A DNA stretch of 64,000 bases from positions 1 through 64,000 of the forward strand of contig NZ_FYEZ01000003.1 in assembly GCF_900187395.1 (NCBI RefSeq). The letters run 5' to 3'. How positions within the stretch are numbered: position 1 is the first letter of the stretch; each line of letters begins with the position of its first letter. The position numbers and the translations under genes are program-made. The notes under the pieces are model-generated. The model ran no database searches and was not told the origin of the DNA. It saw only the letters and a program-made list of their open reading frames with translations. Of the stretch, positions 9,578-17,861 are shown piece after piece. The stretch is from Kytococcus aerolatus. GTDB lineage: Bacteria; Actinomycetota; Actinomycetes; Actinomycetales; Dermatophilaceae.

Positions 9578-10261
9578 ATGGCCAGCGCCCCCGACCGCCC
9601 CGCACTCCCGCCCGTCCGGCGGGAGCGTCTCCACGACCGCCTGGCCACCCACATCGCCGACTTCATCGACGCCCAGGGGCTCTCCGCCGGCGACCGCCTC
9701 CCCTCCGAGCGACAGCTGGCCGCCGAGCTCGGCGTCAGCCGGGCCACCCTCTCCCGCGCCCTCGCCTCCCTGGAGACCCAGGGGCGCATCGAGGTGCGCC
9801 ACGGCGTCGGCGCGCTCGTCCGCTCCCCCGAGGAGGGCGGGGCGGCCACCGCGCTGGCCAGCACCCTCGCCCGGAGCACGCAGGAGGAGTCCGCGGCCGC
9901 CCGCGAGGCGATCCTCGCCGGCCTGGCCCGCGCCGCCGCCAGCAACCCCCGCGACGCGCTGCGCATCGCGATGCTGGCCCCCGACGGCACCGCCCGGGAC
10001 TTTGGCGAGACCTGGCGCTGCATCCGTCACCTGGCGGGCTCCGAGCTGCTCGGGGGACTGGACGACCTGCTGGCGGAGAGCGCTCCCGCCCCCACCGACT
10101 CGCCGGCCCTCCGCTCCACCCTGGGGGAGCTGGCCGAGGCCGTGGTCCGCGGTGACGCGAGCGCCGCCGCCACCCTGTGCGACGGCCTGCTCAGCGCCGG
10201 GCGCGCCCCGGCCGCCCCGCCGACCGCCTCGACCTCACCCGCGGCCGGAGCGGACGCCTAG
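9578..10261 (+). CDS. GntR family transcriptional regulator (FadR-like)
   Basis: A 227-residue regulator. Residues about 15-80 form the GntR winged helix: LHDRLATHIADFI, then GDRLPSERQLAAELGVSRATLSRALASLETQGRI split over the recognition helix, and a wing IEVRHGVGALV. The rest is a helical, Ala-rich effector domain of FCD/FadR type, though the metal-binding Asp/His set is not obvious. It is divergent from the dicarboxylate carrier and its last 27 bp overlap the 3' end of the convergent carboxyltransferase gene. The shared operator suggests it controls transporter, carboxyltransferase, TSUP permease and itself. Confidence 0.88.
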   Translation: MASAPDRPALPPVRRERLHDRLATHIADFIDAQGLSAGDRLPSERQLAAELGVSRATLSRALASLETQGRIEVRHGVGALVRSPEEGGAATALASTLARSTQEESAAAREAILAGLARAAASNPRDALRIAMLAPDGTARDFGETWRCIRHLAGSELLGGLDDLLAESAPAPTDSPALRSTLGELAEAVVRGDASAAATLCDGLLSAGRAPAAPPTASTSPAAGADA

Positions 10262-11692
10262 CCGGGCCACGACCTCCGCGGCCAGGCCCCGGGCCAGCTC
10301 CTCCTCGGAGAGGCTCGCCTCGGGGACGACGCCGTGGACCAGCCCGGCCTCGAGCATCGCCCCGGCCCCCACCTGCTGCCGGCGCGCCATCTCTGCGGCG
10401 TGCTCGACGTCCCCGTGCACGATGAGGCTGGCCCCCTCGGGCGGGAGCGGCGAGAGCCAGGCGTTCTCCAGCGCGAGGACCTCGTCGGCCGCCATGAGCG
10501 CCAGCGCGCCCCCACCGCACCCCTGGCCGAGGACGACCGCCAGCGTGGGCACGCTCAACGTGGCCAGCCGGCCGATGCAGCGCGCGATCTCCCCGGCCAT
10601 GGCCCGCTCCTCGGCCTCCTGGCTCAGCTCCGCCCCGGGGGTGTCGATGACGGTCACCACCGGAAGCCCCATCTCCTCGGCGAGGTTCATGGCCCGGTGC
10701 GCCTGCCGCAGGGCGGCGGGCCCCATGGCCGAGGTGGGCGTCTGCCGCGAGCGGTCCTGACCGATGACGACGCAGGGCATCCCGTCGAGACGCGTGAGGG
10801 CTACGAGGATCGAGTCGTCGAGCTCCCCCCGCTTGGTCCCCCGGAGGGTCAGCGTGCCGCTGGCGGCGTGCTCGAGCAGACCCCGCACCCCCATCCGGTC
10901 GGCCCGGCGGGTGGCCTGGATGGCCTCCCAGGGGTCCGTCGGCGGCTGGGCCGGGGACTGCGGGCGCTCGAGACGCGGCTCACCCGCGGGGTCGGTGAGC
11001 ACACCGAGCGCCAGCCCGACGAGGGTGCGCAGGTCCTCGGTGGCCACCACCCGGTCGATGACCCCGTGCCGCGCCAGGTTCTCCGACTGCTGCACCCCCT
11101 CGGGGAAGGGCTCGCCGTGCAACCCCTCGTACACGCTCGGCCCGAGGAAGCCCACGAGGGCGCCCGGCTCGGCGACGGTGACGTGACCCAGCGAGCCCCA
11201 GGAGGCGAAGACGCCCCCCGTGGTGGGGTGGCGCAGGTGCACCAGGTAGGGCAGGCCGGCCCGGCGGTGCTCCATGATCGCCCGGGAGATGGAGACCATC
11301 TCCACGAAGGCGGGGGTGCCCTCCTGCATGCGCGTGCCCCCGGAGGCGGTGCTGGCCAGCAGCGGGAGCCCCTCGGCGGTGGCCCGACGGACCGCGTCGA
11401 CGAGCCGCTGGGCCGCCACCCGGCCGATGGACCCGCCGAGGAAGGAGAACTCACCCACCATGACGGCCACGGGGCGGCCGTCGACGGCTCCCCGACCGGT
11501 GAGGACCGACTCGTCCTCCCCGGAGCGCGCGCGGGCCCGCTGAAGGGAGGCGGCGTACTCGGGGTCGATCTCGCCGGGGTCGGCCGGGCGGTCCCAGCTC
11601 GTGAACGAACCGGGGTCCAGCACGAGCTCGATGAGCTCGCGGGCCCCGTACCGGCGTGGGCGGGTGGTCTCGGTGGTCGGGACAGCGTTCAT
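10235..11692 (-). CDS. Fused acetyl-CoA carboxylase carboxyltransferase (beta/alpha) homologue
   Basis: A 485-residue protein in which an AccD-like N-terminal half and an AccA-like C-terminal half are joined. Crotonase-fold landmarks seen: ARELIELVLDPGSF near residue 15, FLGGSIG, ASGGTRMQEG, TTGGVFASWGSLGH and GFLGPSVYE in the first half; VVTVIDTPGAE, GQGCGGGALAL and a final helical segment in the second. The zinc ribbon of E. coli AccD is absent. Such proteins transfer CO2 from biotin to acetyl- or related CoA; the biotin carboxylase and carrier are not in this window. Start at 11692 follows a weak purine-rich site. The 3' end overlaps the convergent GntR gene by 27 bp. Confidence 0.85.
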   Translation of the reverse strand: MNAVPTTETTRPRRYGARELIELVLDPGSFTSWDRPADPGEIDPEYAASLQRARARSGEDESVLTGRGAVDGRPVAVMVGEFSFLGGSIGRVAAQRLVDAVRRATAEGLPLLASTASGGTRMQEGTPAFVEMVSISRAIMEHRRAGLPYLVHLRHPTTGGVFASWGSLGHVTVAEPGALVGFLGPSVYEGLHGEPFPEGVQQSENLARHGVIDRVVATEDLRTLVGLALGVLTDPAGEPRLERPQSPAQPPTDPWEAIQATRRADRMGVRGLLEHAASGTLTLRGTKRGELDDSILVALTRLDGMPCVVIGQDRSRQTPTSAMGPAALRQAHRAMNLAEEMGLPVVTVIDTPGAELSQEAEERAMAGEIARCIGRLATLSVPTLAVVLGQGCGGGALALMAADEVLALENAWLSPLPPEGASLIVHGDVEHAAEMARRQQVGAGAMLEAGLVHGVVPEASLSEEELARGLAAEVVARLGVRSGRG

Positions 11693-11740
11693 GGCACCTC
11701 CGCATCGGGCCCGGGCCCTGTCACGGCGTGGCCAGGTGGA

Positions 11741-11755
11741 CCAGTGGACTGGCCA
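11741..11755. promoter_or_regulatory. Candidate GntR operator, carboxyltransferase/TSUP promoter
   Basis: CCAGTGGACTGGCCA, 14 of 15 identical to the site at 9516-9530, lies between the divergent carboxyltransferase and TSUP genes. It is embedded in a run of overlapping half-sites (CCAGGTGG, CCAGTGG, CCAGTGGG) over 11732-11760, which could allow more than one dimer to bind. Confidence 0.5.
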
Positions 11756-11821
11756 GTGGGCTGCTGCCACTATGGCACCCCACCTGCACCACGTCCAGAC
11801 CCCGGACCCCGGAGGAGCCCC

Positions 11822-12592
11822 ATGACCCTCGGCACTGCCCTGCTGGTCGTGCTCACCGGCCTCGTGGCCGGCGGCCTGACGGCGACGGTCGGCGTGGCCT
11901 CCCTGGTGAGCTTCCCCGTGCTCGTGGCGCTGGGGATGCCGCCGGTGCTGGCCAACATGACCAACGCGGTGGGGCTGGTGCCCTCCGGCCTGGGCAGCGG
12001 CTGGGGCCTGCGCCGGGAGATCCGCCGCCACCCCCGGCTCAACGCCTGGACGCTCGGCCTCACCGGCCTCGGCGGGGCCCTGGGCGCCCTGCTCCTCATG
12101 CGGCTGCCGGCGGGCGTCTTCGAGGCGATCGCCCCCTGGCTCATCCTGTTCACCTGCGGCCTGGTGGCCGCCCAGCCCCGGATCTCGGCCTTCCTGCGCC
12201 AGCGCCGCGAGGAGCAGGGGCAGACGGGCCACCGGCAGCAGCTCACCCCGTCGAGCATGCTCATCACCCTGGCCATCGGGGTCTACGGCGGGTACTTCGG
12301 GGCGGGGGCCGGGGTCATGATGCTGGCCCTGCTGGTGCTGAGCCTGGACGTGGGGCTGCAGGAGCTCAACGCCACCCGGTCGCTGTCGATGCTGGCCTCC
12401 AAGCTCACGGCTGCGGCCCTCTTCGTCACCGTGGCCGAGGTGGACTGGGCCGTGGCCGGGCTGCTCGCGGCTGGCTCCCTGGTGGGCGGGTACGCCGGGG
12501 CCCGCGTGGCACGCCGCCTGCCGGATGCCGTGCTGCGCGGCGCGGTCATCGCCGGGGGCACCGCCGCGGCACTGGGGCTGCTGCTCTCGTGA
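11822..12592 (+). CDS. TSUP (TauE/SafE) family membrane permease
   Basis: A 256-residue membrane protein with about eight hydrophobic helices arranged as two repeats, the TauE/SafE pattern: GGLTATVGVASLVSFPVLVALG in repeat one and GVYGGYFGAGAGVMML in repeat two, each followed by an amphipathic segment with conserved Asn (NMTNAVGL, NATRSLSML). Family members export or import sulfite, sulfoacetate and other small organic anions. It is transcribed away from the carboxyltransferase gene through a promoter with a GntR-like site, so an organic-acid role in that regulon is plausible but unproven. Confidence 0.88.
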   Translation: MTLGTALLVVLTGLVAGGLTATVGVASLVSFPVLVALGMPPVLANMTNAVGLVPSGLGSGWGLRREIRRHPRLNAWTLGLTGLGGALGALLLMRLPAGVFEAIAPWLILFTCGLVAAQPRISAFLRQRREEQGQTGHRQQLTPSSMLITLAIGVYGGYFGAGAGVMMLALLVLSLDVGLQELNATRSLSMLASKLTAAALFVTVAEVDWAVAGLLAAGSLVGGYAGARVARRLPDAVLRGAVIAGGTAAALGLLLS

Positions 12593-12648
12593 GCACCGGG
12601 GGGGGGGACGGTGGGGCGGGACGGGGCGGGTGCGGTCAGACTGGGCCG

Positions 12649-13188
12649 GTGCCCGACCTCCACCCACCCCACGTCCTCTACGAGGCACGCCTGGCCACGT
12701 GGAGCCGGGTGCTCGGACTCGTGCTCGTGGGCGCCTCGCTCCTGGGGGCGGCTGCCTGCGTGGCCGCGGCGCTCACCGCGGAGCAGGGCGGGGTCCGGCT
12801 GGCCTTCGTGCTCCTGACCCTGGCCTGGCTCGCCGTGGCCGCCGCCGCGGCGAGGGCCACCGGCCAACGGTTCACCGTGACGTCCCAGGGCCTGGAGATG
12901 CGCGGCATCCTGCGCACGGTGCGGCTGGCCTGGGCGGAGGTCCACCGCATCGAGGCCGATCGGCGCTTCTGGGCGCACGGCGGGGTGCTCGTCCACGCGA
13001 CGAACGGCCGTCGCCACCGGCCCGCCATCACCCGGTCCCGGTACGCCGTCCACCGCGGGGAATCGGTGCGGGAGGCCTTCGAGCCCGCCGGGCCGCGGCC
13101 GCTGCGAGCCGCCGTCGCCGCGCACCAGCAGTACCTGGCGTGGGCGACGCGGCCTCCCCGGCAGGGCGTCCCACCGCACGGTCGCTGA
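12649..13188 (+). CDS. Membrane protein with bacterial PH domain
   Basis: A 179-residue protein. After a short cytoplasmic start (GTG at 12649, VPDLHPPHVLYEARL) come two adjacent membrane helices (VLGLVLVGASLLGAAACV and FVLLTLAWLAVAAAA), then a soluble domain opening RFTVTSQGLEMRGILRTVRLAWAEV, the pattern of the bacterial PH-like domain found in small actinobacterial membrane proteins of unknown role. A run of ten G residues (12598-12607) lies between the TSUP stop and this start. The downstream gap holds palindrome element C. Confidence 0.78.
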   Translation: MPDLHPPHVLYEARLATWSRVLGLVLVGASLLGAAACVAAALTAEQGGVRLAFVLLTLAWLAVAAAAARATGQRFTVTSQGLEMRGILRTVRLAWAEVHRIEADRRFWAHGGVLVHATNGRRHRPAITRSRYAVHRGESVREAFEPAGPRPLRAAVAAHQQYLAWATRPPRQGVPPHGR

Positions 13189-13291
13189 CCCCCTGCGGCG
13201 ACCAGGCCGGCCGCGGCCGTCTCCCCCGCAGACCCCGGGCACCCGGGACACCCGGGGTCGCTGCACCCTGTGATCGCCCCGCGCGCCCCGG

Positions 13292-13441
13292 ACACCCGAG
13301 ATGCGCACCGGTGCCGCCCGGGCCCGACGCCCGACGCGAGAACCGCACCGGTACGCACGCCGACTGTCGAGGTGCGTACCGGTGCGGTTCTCGGTCAGGG
13401 GTGACACATGGGATGCGCACCGGTGCGCATCTCGCGTGTTG
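13292..13441. repeat. Composite ACCGGT palindrome element, copy C (complete)
   Basis: Four exact ACCGGT boxes start at 13307, 13347, 13378 and 13419: spacings 40, 31 and 41 bp, identical to copy A. The inner palindrome 13337-13393 has 28-nt arms around T13365 with two adjacent mismatches (arms begin CGAGAACCGC / end GCGGTTCTCG). Outer boxes also mirror each other, and the last is a perfect 20-bp palindrome GATGCGCACCGGTGCGCATC (13412-13431). The gap 13189-13479 separates convergent genes and holds nothing else recognisable. Confidence 0.9.
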
Positions 13442-13479
13442 GGGTCGGGGCGGCCCCGCGGATCGTGGGCGGGCCGGCC

Positions 13480-13887
13480 TCAGAGGCCGAGGGCCTCGTA
13501 CGCCTCCGCGCTGGAGTCCTTGAGGAACTCGCGGCAGCGGTGCTCCTCCTCGGTCTCGCCGATCTCCCCGGCGGCCCGGCTCAGCGCGGCCACGCAGCGC
13601 AGGAAGCCACGGTTCGGCACGTGCGCCCACGGGATCGGCCCCTGCCCGCGCCAGCCCGACCGGCGCAGCGCGTCGAGCCCACGGTGGTAACCGGTCCGGG
13701 CGAAGGCGTAGCCCTCCACGGTCAGCCCGTCCTCCAGCGCCGCCTCGGCCAGCTCGGCCCAGGCCGCGGACGAGGTCGGCGCGGCGGAGACCACGGCACG
13801 GGCGTCCTGACCACCCTCCAGGGCGGTCACGGCCGGGTCCTCCGGCAGCTCGGTGGCGGGGATGCCCAGCAGGTTCTCGCCGGCCAT
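13480..13887 (-). CDS. DUF3151 family protein
   Basis: A 135-residue soluble protein of the actinobacteria-specific DUF3151 family, of unknown function. Seen: an N-terminal LLGIPATELPEDPAV, an Ala-rich helical middle (SAAWAELAEAALE), then GRTGYHRGLDALRRSGWRGQG-like core (here ARTGYHRGLD, RRSGWRGQGPIPW) and a C-terminal FLKDSSAEAYEALGL. It starts within the stop codon of the aldolase gene (TGATG overlap), an arrangement common in this phylum, so it is probably co-translated with glycolytic aldolase. Confidence 0.88.
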   Translation of the reverse strand: MAGENLLGIPATELPEDPAVTALEGGQDARAVVSAAPTSSAAWAELAEAALEDGLTVEGYAFARTGYHRGLDALRRSGWRGQGPIPWAHVPNRGFLRCVAALSRAAGEIGETEEEHRCREFLKDSSAEAYEALGL

Positions 13888-14915
13888 CAGCGGTGGGTCC
13901 CAGCGGAGTTGAGGTCCTCGCAGGCCTCGACGACGCGCTTGGCCATGGCCTCCTCGGCCACCTTGCCCCAGGAGCGCGGGTCGTACTTCTTCTTGTTGCC
14001 GACCTCGCCGTCGACCTTCAGCACCTCGGAGTAGTTCTCCATCATGTAGCCGGCGATCGGGCGGGTGAAGGCGTACTGGGTGTCGGTGTCCACGTTCATC
14101 TTCACCACGCCGTAGCTCACCGCGTCGGCGATCTCCTGCTCGGTGGAGCCCGAGCCGCCGTGGAAGACCAGGTCCAGCGGCCGGTCGCCAGCGGCGGCAC
14201 CGAACTCGGCGACGATGGCCTCCTGCGCCTGCTTGAGGATCTCCGGGCGCAGCTTGACGTTGCCCGGCTTGTACACGCCGTGCACGTTCCCGAAGGTCAG
14301 GGCGGCCATGTAGCGGCCCTTCTCCCCCAGCCCGAGGGCCTTGACCATGTCGATGGCATCCTGCGGGGAGGTGTACAGCTTGTCGTTGATCTCGTTCGCG
14401 ACGCCGTCCTCCTCACCGCCGACGATGCCGATCTCGACCTCGAGGATGATGTCCGCCGCCGCGCAGCGCTCCAGGAGCTCGGCGCCGATCTGCAGGTTCT
14501 CGTCCAGCGGCACCGCGGAGCCGTCCCACATGTGCGACTGGAAGATCGGCGTGCCGTTCTTCTTGACCTCCTCGGCGGAGGCCTCCAGCAGCGGGCGCAC
14601 GAAGCCGTCGAGCTTGTCCTTCGGGCAGTGGTCGGTGTGCAGGGCGATGTTCACGTCGTAGTTCTTCGCGACCTCGCGGGCGAAGGCGGCGAAGGCCTTG
14701 GCGCCGGTGACCATGTCCTTGATCGTCGGGCCGGAGAAGTACTCCGAGCCACCGGTGGAGACCTGGATGATGCCGTCGGAACCGGCCTCGGCGAAGCCGC
14801 GGATGGCAGCGTTCAGGGTCTGGGAGGAGCTGACGTTGATGGCCGGGTAGGCGAACTTCTCCGCCTTGGCCCGGTCCAGCATGTCGCGGTAGACCTCGGG
14901 GGTTGCGATGGGCAT
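13887..14915 (-). CDS. fbaA: Class II fructose-bisphosphate aldolase
   Basis: Zinc-dependent cleavage of fructose 1,6-bisphosphate to the two triose phosphates, in glycolysis and gluconeogenesis. 342 residues, the usual class IIA length. Seen: NVSSSQTLNAAI, GGSEYFSG, zinc ligands in ALHTDHCPKDKL, LEVEIGIVGGEEDG, FGNVHGVYKPG with a zinc His, FHGGSGST binding phosphate, and KMNVDTDTQ with the catalytic/cleft Asp. I chose the ATG at 14915 (MPIATPEVYRDML). Upstream 14943 carries one isolated ACCGGT. The gene precedes and overlaps DUF3151. Confidence 0.97.
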   Translation of the reverse strand: MPIATPEVYRDMLDRAKAEKFAYPAINVSSSQTLNAAIRGFAEAGSDGIIQVSTGGSEYFSGPTIKDMVTGAKAFAAFAREVAKNYDVNIALHTDHCPKDKLDGFVRPLLEASAEEVKKNGTPIFQSHMWDGSAVPLDENLQIGAELLERCAAADIILEVEIGIVGGEEDGVANEINDKLYTSPQDAIDMVKALGLGEKGRYMAALTFGNVHGVYKPGNVKLRPEILKQAQEAIVAEFGAAAGDRPLDLVFHGGSGSTEQEIADAVSYGVVKMNVDTDTQYAFTRPIAGYMMENYSEVLKVDGEVGNKKKYDPRSWGKVAEEAMAKRVVEACEDLNSAGTHR

Positions 14916-15035
14916 GTGCGTCTCCTGTCGAGTCCGTCCTGTACCGGTGCACGGCGCGGCTCGCCCCACGGGCGCGGCCGGCACCGTTGCCGTCCGCCAG
15001 CCATCTTGTCAGACGCCGTCAGGCGGCCGTGACTC

Positions 15036-15707
15036 TCAGGCGGGCAGGCCGTGGACGTGCTGGCGCACCCAGGCGTGCATCGCGATGGCGGCCGCCGCCC
15101 CGGCGTTGATCGACCGCGTGGAGCCGAACTGCTCGATGTGCAGCACCGCCTCGCAGTGCGCCAGAACCTCGGGGGTGAGCCCCGGCCCCTCCTGCCCGAA
15201 GACCATCACACACTCGACGGGCAGCGCGTGTCCCTCGATCCCCACCGAGCCCGGCAGGTTGTCGATGCCGACGAGCGGCAGGCCCACGCCCCCGTCCCGA
15301 CGGGGCGCGGAGCCGGCCCACCGCGCGAGCGCCGCGGCGTCGGGGTGGTGGTGCTCGTGCTGGTAGCGGTCGGTGACCATCGCCCCCCGCCGGTTCCACC
15401 GCCGCCTCCCGACGATGTGGAAGGCCGCCGCGTTGAACGCGTTAGCGGTGCGGATCACCGAGCCGATGTTGAAGTCGTGCCCCCAGTTCTCCACCGCCAC
15501 GTGCAGGCCGTGACGCCGGGTGTCCAGCTCGGCCACGATCGCCTCGTGCCGCCAGTAGCGGTACTGGTCGAGCACGTTGCGGCGGTCGCCCTCGCGCAGG
15601 AGCTGCGGGTCCAGGTGGGCGGGCAGCGCCCCGTCGGCGTCGGTGGGCCAGAGACCCTCCCACGGGCCGACACCGATCTCACGCTCGGGTGGGGTCTGGT
15701 CGGTCAC
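15036..15707 (-). CDS. SpoU/TrmH family RNA 2'-O-methyltransferase
   Basis: A 223-residue SPOUT-fold methyltransferase acting on tRNA or rRNA ribose 2'-OH with S-adenosylmethionine. Motifs: motif 1 around VENWGHDFNIGSVIRTANAF (Asn and Arg), motif 2 VMVFGQEGPGLTPE, motif 3 FGSTRSINAGAAAAIAMHAW, which forms the trefoil knot. A short N-terminal extension (about 55 residues) precedes the domain. GTG start at 15707 chosen because upstream sequence in frame is the tail of the reverse frame of the MFS gene. The specific RNA target is not evident. Confidence 0.88.
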   Translation of the reverse strand: MTDQTPPEREIGVGPWEGLWPTDADGALPAHLDPQLLREGDRRNVLDQYRYWRHEAIVAELDTRRHGLHVAVENWGHDFNIGSVIRTANAFNAAAFHIVGRRRWNRRGAMVTDRYQHEHHHPDAAALARWAGSAPRRDGGVGLPLVGIDNLPGSVGIEGHALPVECVMVFGQEGPGLTPEVLAHCEAVLHIEQFGSTRSINAGAAAAIAMHAWVRQHVHGLPA

Positions 15708-15744
15708 CCGGCCATCCTGCCAAGGCCGCACCGCCGCCCGTGCG

Positions 15745-17166
15745 TCAGGCCGCGGCGGCCACCGGCGCGGGAGCTCCTGCCTGCTCCTCCCGCTGAGCGG
15801 CCTCCTGGCGGGCGAGCTCCCGGGAGATGCCCGGCAGCCGCCACCCGGTGGCCGCGAGCAGCACGAGGGCAGCCGTGCCCAGCACGAGGAAGGCCGTGCG
15901 CGGCTCCAGCAGGCTCCCCACCACCGCACCGGTGCACAGGGCGCACACCGTGCCCATCTTGGTGACGCCGCTGAACCCGGCGAGGACCGCCCCCCGACGC
16001 TCCTCCGGGGCACTGGTGATGGTCACCGTGACCGCGCTGGAGACCACCATCGCCTGCATGACGCCGAGGGCGACCTGCCCGGCGGCGTAGAACCAGAAGC
16101 TGGGTGCCATCCCGATCCAGAGCAGGGTGAAGCCGCCCAGCGCCAGGCCAGCCACCAGCACGTGGACCCGCTTGGACGGGCTGACGACCTTCGCCGTCGC
16201 CCACGCGCCGGCGACACCACCGATCGCCGCGAAGGCCTCGCTGATGCCGTACTCGGCCTCGCTGGCCCCGATGGGGCCGCGCACCAGGAAGACCTCGACC
16301 ACGTTCGAGGCCCCCTGCGCGACGATGAAGGCGAAGAGCGTGGTCGCGATGACGGCGGCGGCCGGCACGGTGCGCAGGACCCCCACTCCGCGGGAGACCT
16401 GCCCGAAAGGGGTCCGCCGCCAGAAGCGCGCCCAGGGGCCGTGCTCCGCGGCAGCCCGGCGGGCCTCCTCCCGGGACTCGCGCAGCAGCTCGTCGGCCGG
16501 GCCGCCGCGACGCGTCCGCAGCAGGAGGGCGGGGACCAGGATGGACGCCGTGAGGGCCGTGGTCATCCCCAGCGCCGCCGCCCCGGAGACCAGACCGAAG
16601 ACGACCCCGCCGATGCCGGCACCCAGCGGGCCGGAGATGCTGGACGCCCCCTGCTGCCAGGAGAACACGGCCCCCACGCGCTCCTCCCCCACGATGCGGG
16701 GCACGAGGGCGTCCCACACGGGCTGGCTGAAGGTGGACCCGGTCTGGAAGAGGAAGGCCATCGCCACCACGAGCGGCACGGCGAGCTCGCGGGGCGCCCA
16801 GAGCACGGCGGCCGTCACCGCCAGCGCCCCCACCACCTGGACCGCCGTCCCCAGCACCAGGACACGCCGGGAGTCGTACTGGTCCGCGGTGTCCCCGGCG
16901 GTCGCCATGAAGAAGAGCGGCGGCAGGGCGACGCTCACCATGACGGCCGCCATGGCGACGGCGCCGAAGCCGGCCCCCTCGACCCAGAGCATGAGGGCAA
17001 CCATGAGCATGCGAGACGCCCCGACGGTCAGGGCCCGACCGGTGATGACGCGGCGCACGTCGGGCACGCGGAGGATCCGCTCGGTGGAACCGGGTGCCCA
17101 CTCCTCGTCCGCCCCCTCGACGGACTCCACCCCGGGCGGGGGCAGGGCAGCGCGCGTCGAGGACAT
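15745..17166 (-). CDS. Major facilitator superfamily transporter (probable exporter)
   Basis: A 473-residue MFS protein with about twelve hydrophobic segments, a central charged loop (RGGPADELLRESREEARRAAAEHG) between halves, and MFS signature-like D-x-Y-x-x-R (DQYDSRRVLVLG) after the second helix. Overall layout fits the MFS_3/enterobactin-exporter or multidrug branch rather than sugar uptake. The 97-bp upstream region carries two copies of a CGGTCAAGAC repeat, suggesting regulation by a local or distant repressor; no regulator gene is adjacent. Substrate unknown. Confidence 0.85.
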   Translation of the reverse strand: MSSTRAALPPPGVESVEGADEEWAPGSTERILRVPDVRRVITGRALTVGASRMLMVALMLWVEGAGFGAVAMAAVMVSVALPPLFFMATAGDTADQYDSRRVLVLGTAVQVVGALAVTAAVLWAPRELAVPLVVAMAFLFQTGSTFSQPVWDALVPRIVGEERVGAVFSWQQGASSISGPLGAGIGGVVFGLVSGAAALGMTTALTASILVPALLLRTRRGGPADELLRESREEARRAAAEHGPWARFWRRTPFGQVSRGVGVLRTVPAAAVIATTLFAFIVAQGASNVVEVFLVRGPIGASEAEYGISEAFAAIGGVAGAWATAKVVSPSKRVHVLVAGLALGGFTLLWIGMAPSFWFYAAGQVALGVMQAMVVSSAVTVTITSAPEERRGAVLAGFSGVTKMGTVCALCTGAVVGSLLEPRTAFLVLGTAALVLLAATGWRLPGISRELARQEAAQREEQAGAPAPVAAAA

Positions 17167-17187
17167 GCGCGCACCGTAGGTCGCGTT

Positions 17188-17225
17188 CGGTCAAGACCAG
17201 GTCGGACGCCGGTCAAGACTTGGTC
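17188..17225. promoter_or_regulatory. Tandem CGGTCAAGAC repeats upstream of the MFS gene
   Basis: CGGTCAAGACCAGGTC (17188-17203) and CGGTCAAGACTTGGTC (17210-17225) lie 22 bp apart start to start, about two helical turns, within 60 bp of the MFS start codon. The second copy is also a near palindrome (CAAG-A-CTTG). This is the layout of a repressor or activator binding two dimers on one DNA face. Confidence 0.5.
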
Positions 17226-17263
17226 AGGATGCTGCGAAGGGTTCGGATCCCCTCCAGGACGGG

Positions 17264-17842
17264 TCAGGCCAGGCCGATGTCGGCCAGCCCCAGCGCGGCC
17301 CGGTACTCCAGGCCGGCGTCGGCGATGACCCGGTCGGCCCCCGAGGAGCGATCCACGATGACGGCCACGGCCACCACCTCGGCGCCCTCCTCCCGCAGGG
17401 CCTCCACGGCGGTGAGCGGAGAGCCACCGGTGGTGGAGGTGTCCTCGACGACGAGCACCCGGCGCCCCTTCACCTCCGGGCCCTCGATGCGCTTCTGCAG
17501 GCCGTGGGCCTTGCCGGCCTTGCGGACCACGAAGGCGTCCAGCTCGCGACCGCGCGCGTGGGCGGCGTGCAGCATCGCGGTGGCCACCGGGTCGGCGCCC
17601 ATGGTGAGCCCACCCACGGCGTCGAACTCGAGGTCCTCGGTGAGGTCGAGCATGACCTCACCGACCAGCGGGGCGGTCCCGGCGGCGAGGGTGACGCGGC
17701 GCAGGTCCACGTAGTAGTCCGCCTCCGCACCGGAGGAGAGCGTCACCTTCCCGTGCACGACGGCGGCGGCGGCCACGCGGCGGGCGAGCTCGCGGGCGGC
17801 ATCGGTGGTGGCGCGGGGGGCGGGGGCGGGCTGCGAGGTCAT
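17264..17842 (-). CDS. pyrE: Orotate phosphoribosyltransferase
   Basis: Converts orotate and PRPP to OMP in pyrimidine synthesis. 192 residues, normal for actinobacterial PyrE. Seen: GKVTLSSGAEADYYVDLR at the N-terminal orotate loop, VGGLTMGADPVA, VRKAGKAHG flexible loop with catalytic Lys residues, and the PRPP motif VLVVEDTSTTGGS. Start ATG at 17842. It is codirectional with the SDR gene upstream (20 bp gap), so the two may share a transcript. Confidence 0.95.
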   Translation of the reverse strand: MTSQPAPAPRATTDAARELARRVAAAAVVHGKVTLSSGAEADYYVDLRRVTLAAGTAPLVGEVMLDLTEDLEFDAVGGLTMGADPVATAMLHAAHARGRELDAFVVRKAGKAHGLQKRIEGPEVKGRRVLVVEDTSTTGGSPLTAVEALREEGAEVVAVAVIVDRSSGADRVIADAGLEYRAALGLADIGLA

Positions 17843-17861
17843 GGGCGGCAGGGTATCGCCG

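Noticed and set aside
12598-12607. Ten-G run as a phase-variation tract for the PH-domain gene
   Set aside because: It is intergenic, does not lie between recognisable promoter elements and does not alter a frame; could be a sequencing-sensitive run only.
13292-13441. MITE or insertion sequence
   Set aside because: Terminal parts mirror each other, but I could not find target-site duplications at element ends and no transposase or RAYT gene lies in the window. Origin by transposition remains possible but unsupported.
14943-14988. Another ACCGGT element before fbaA
   Set aside because: ACCGGT at 14943 and ACCGTT at 14983 are 40 bp apart, but arms are poor and no 31-bp partner or central CGACNGTCG exists.
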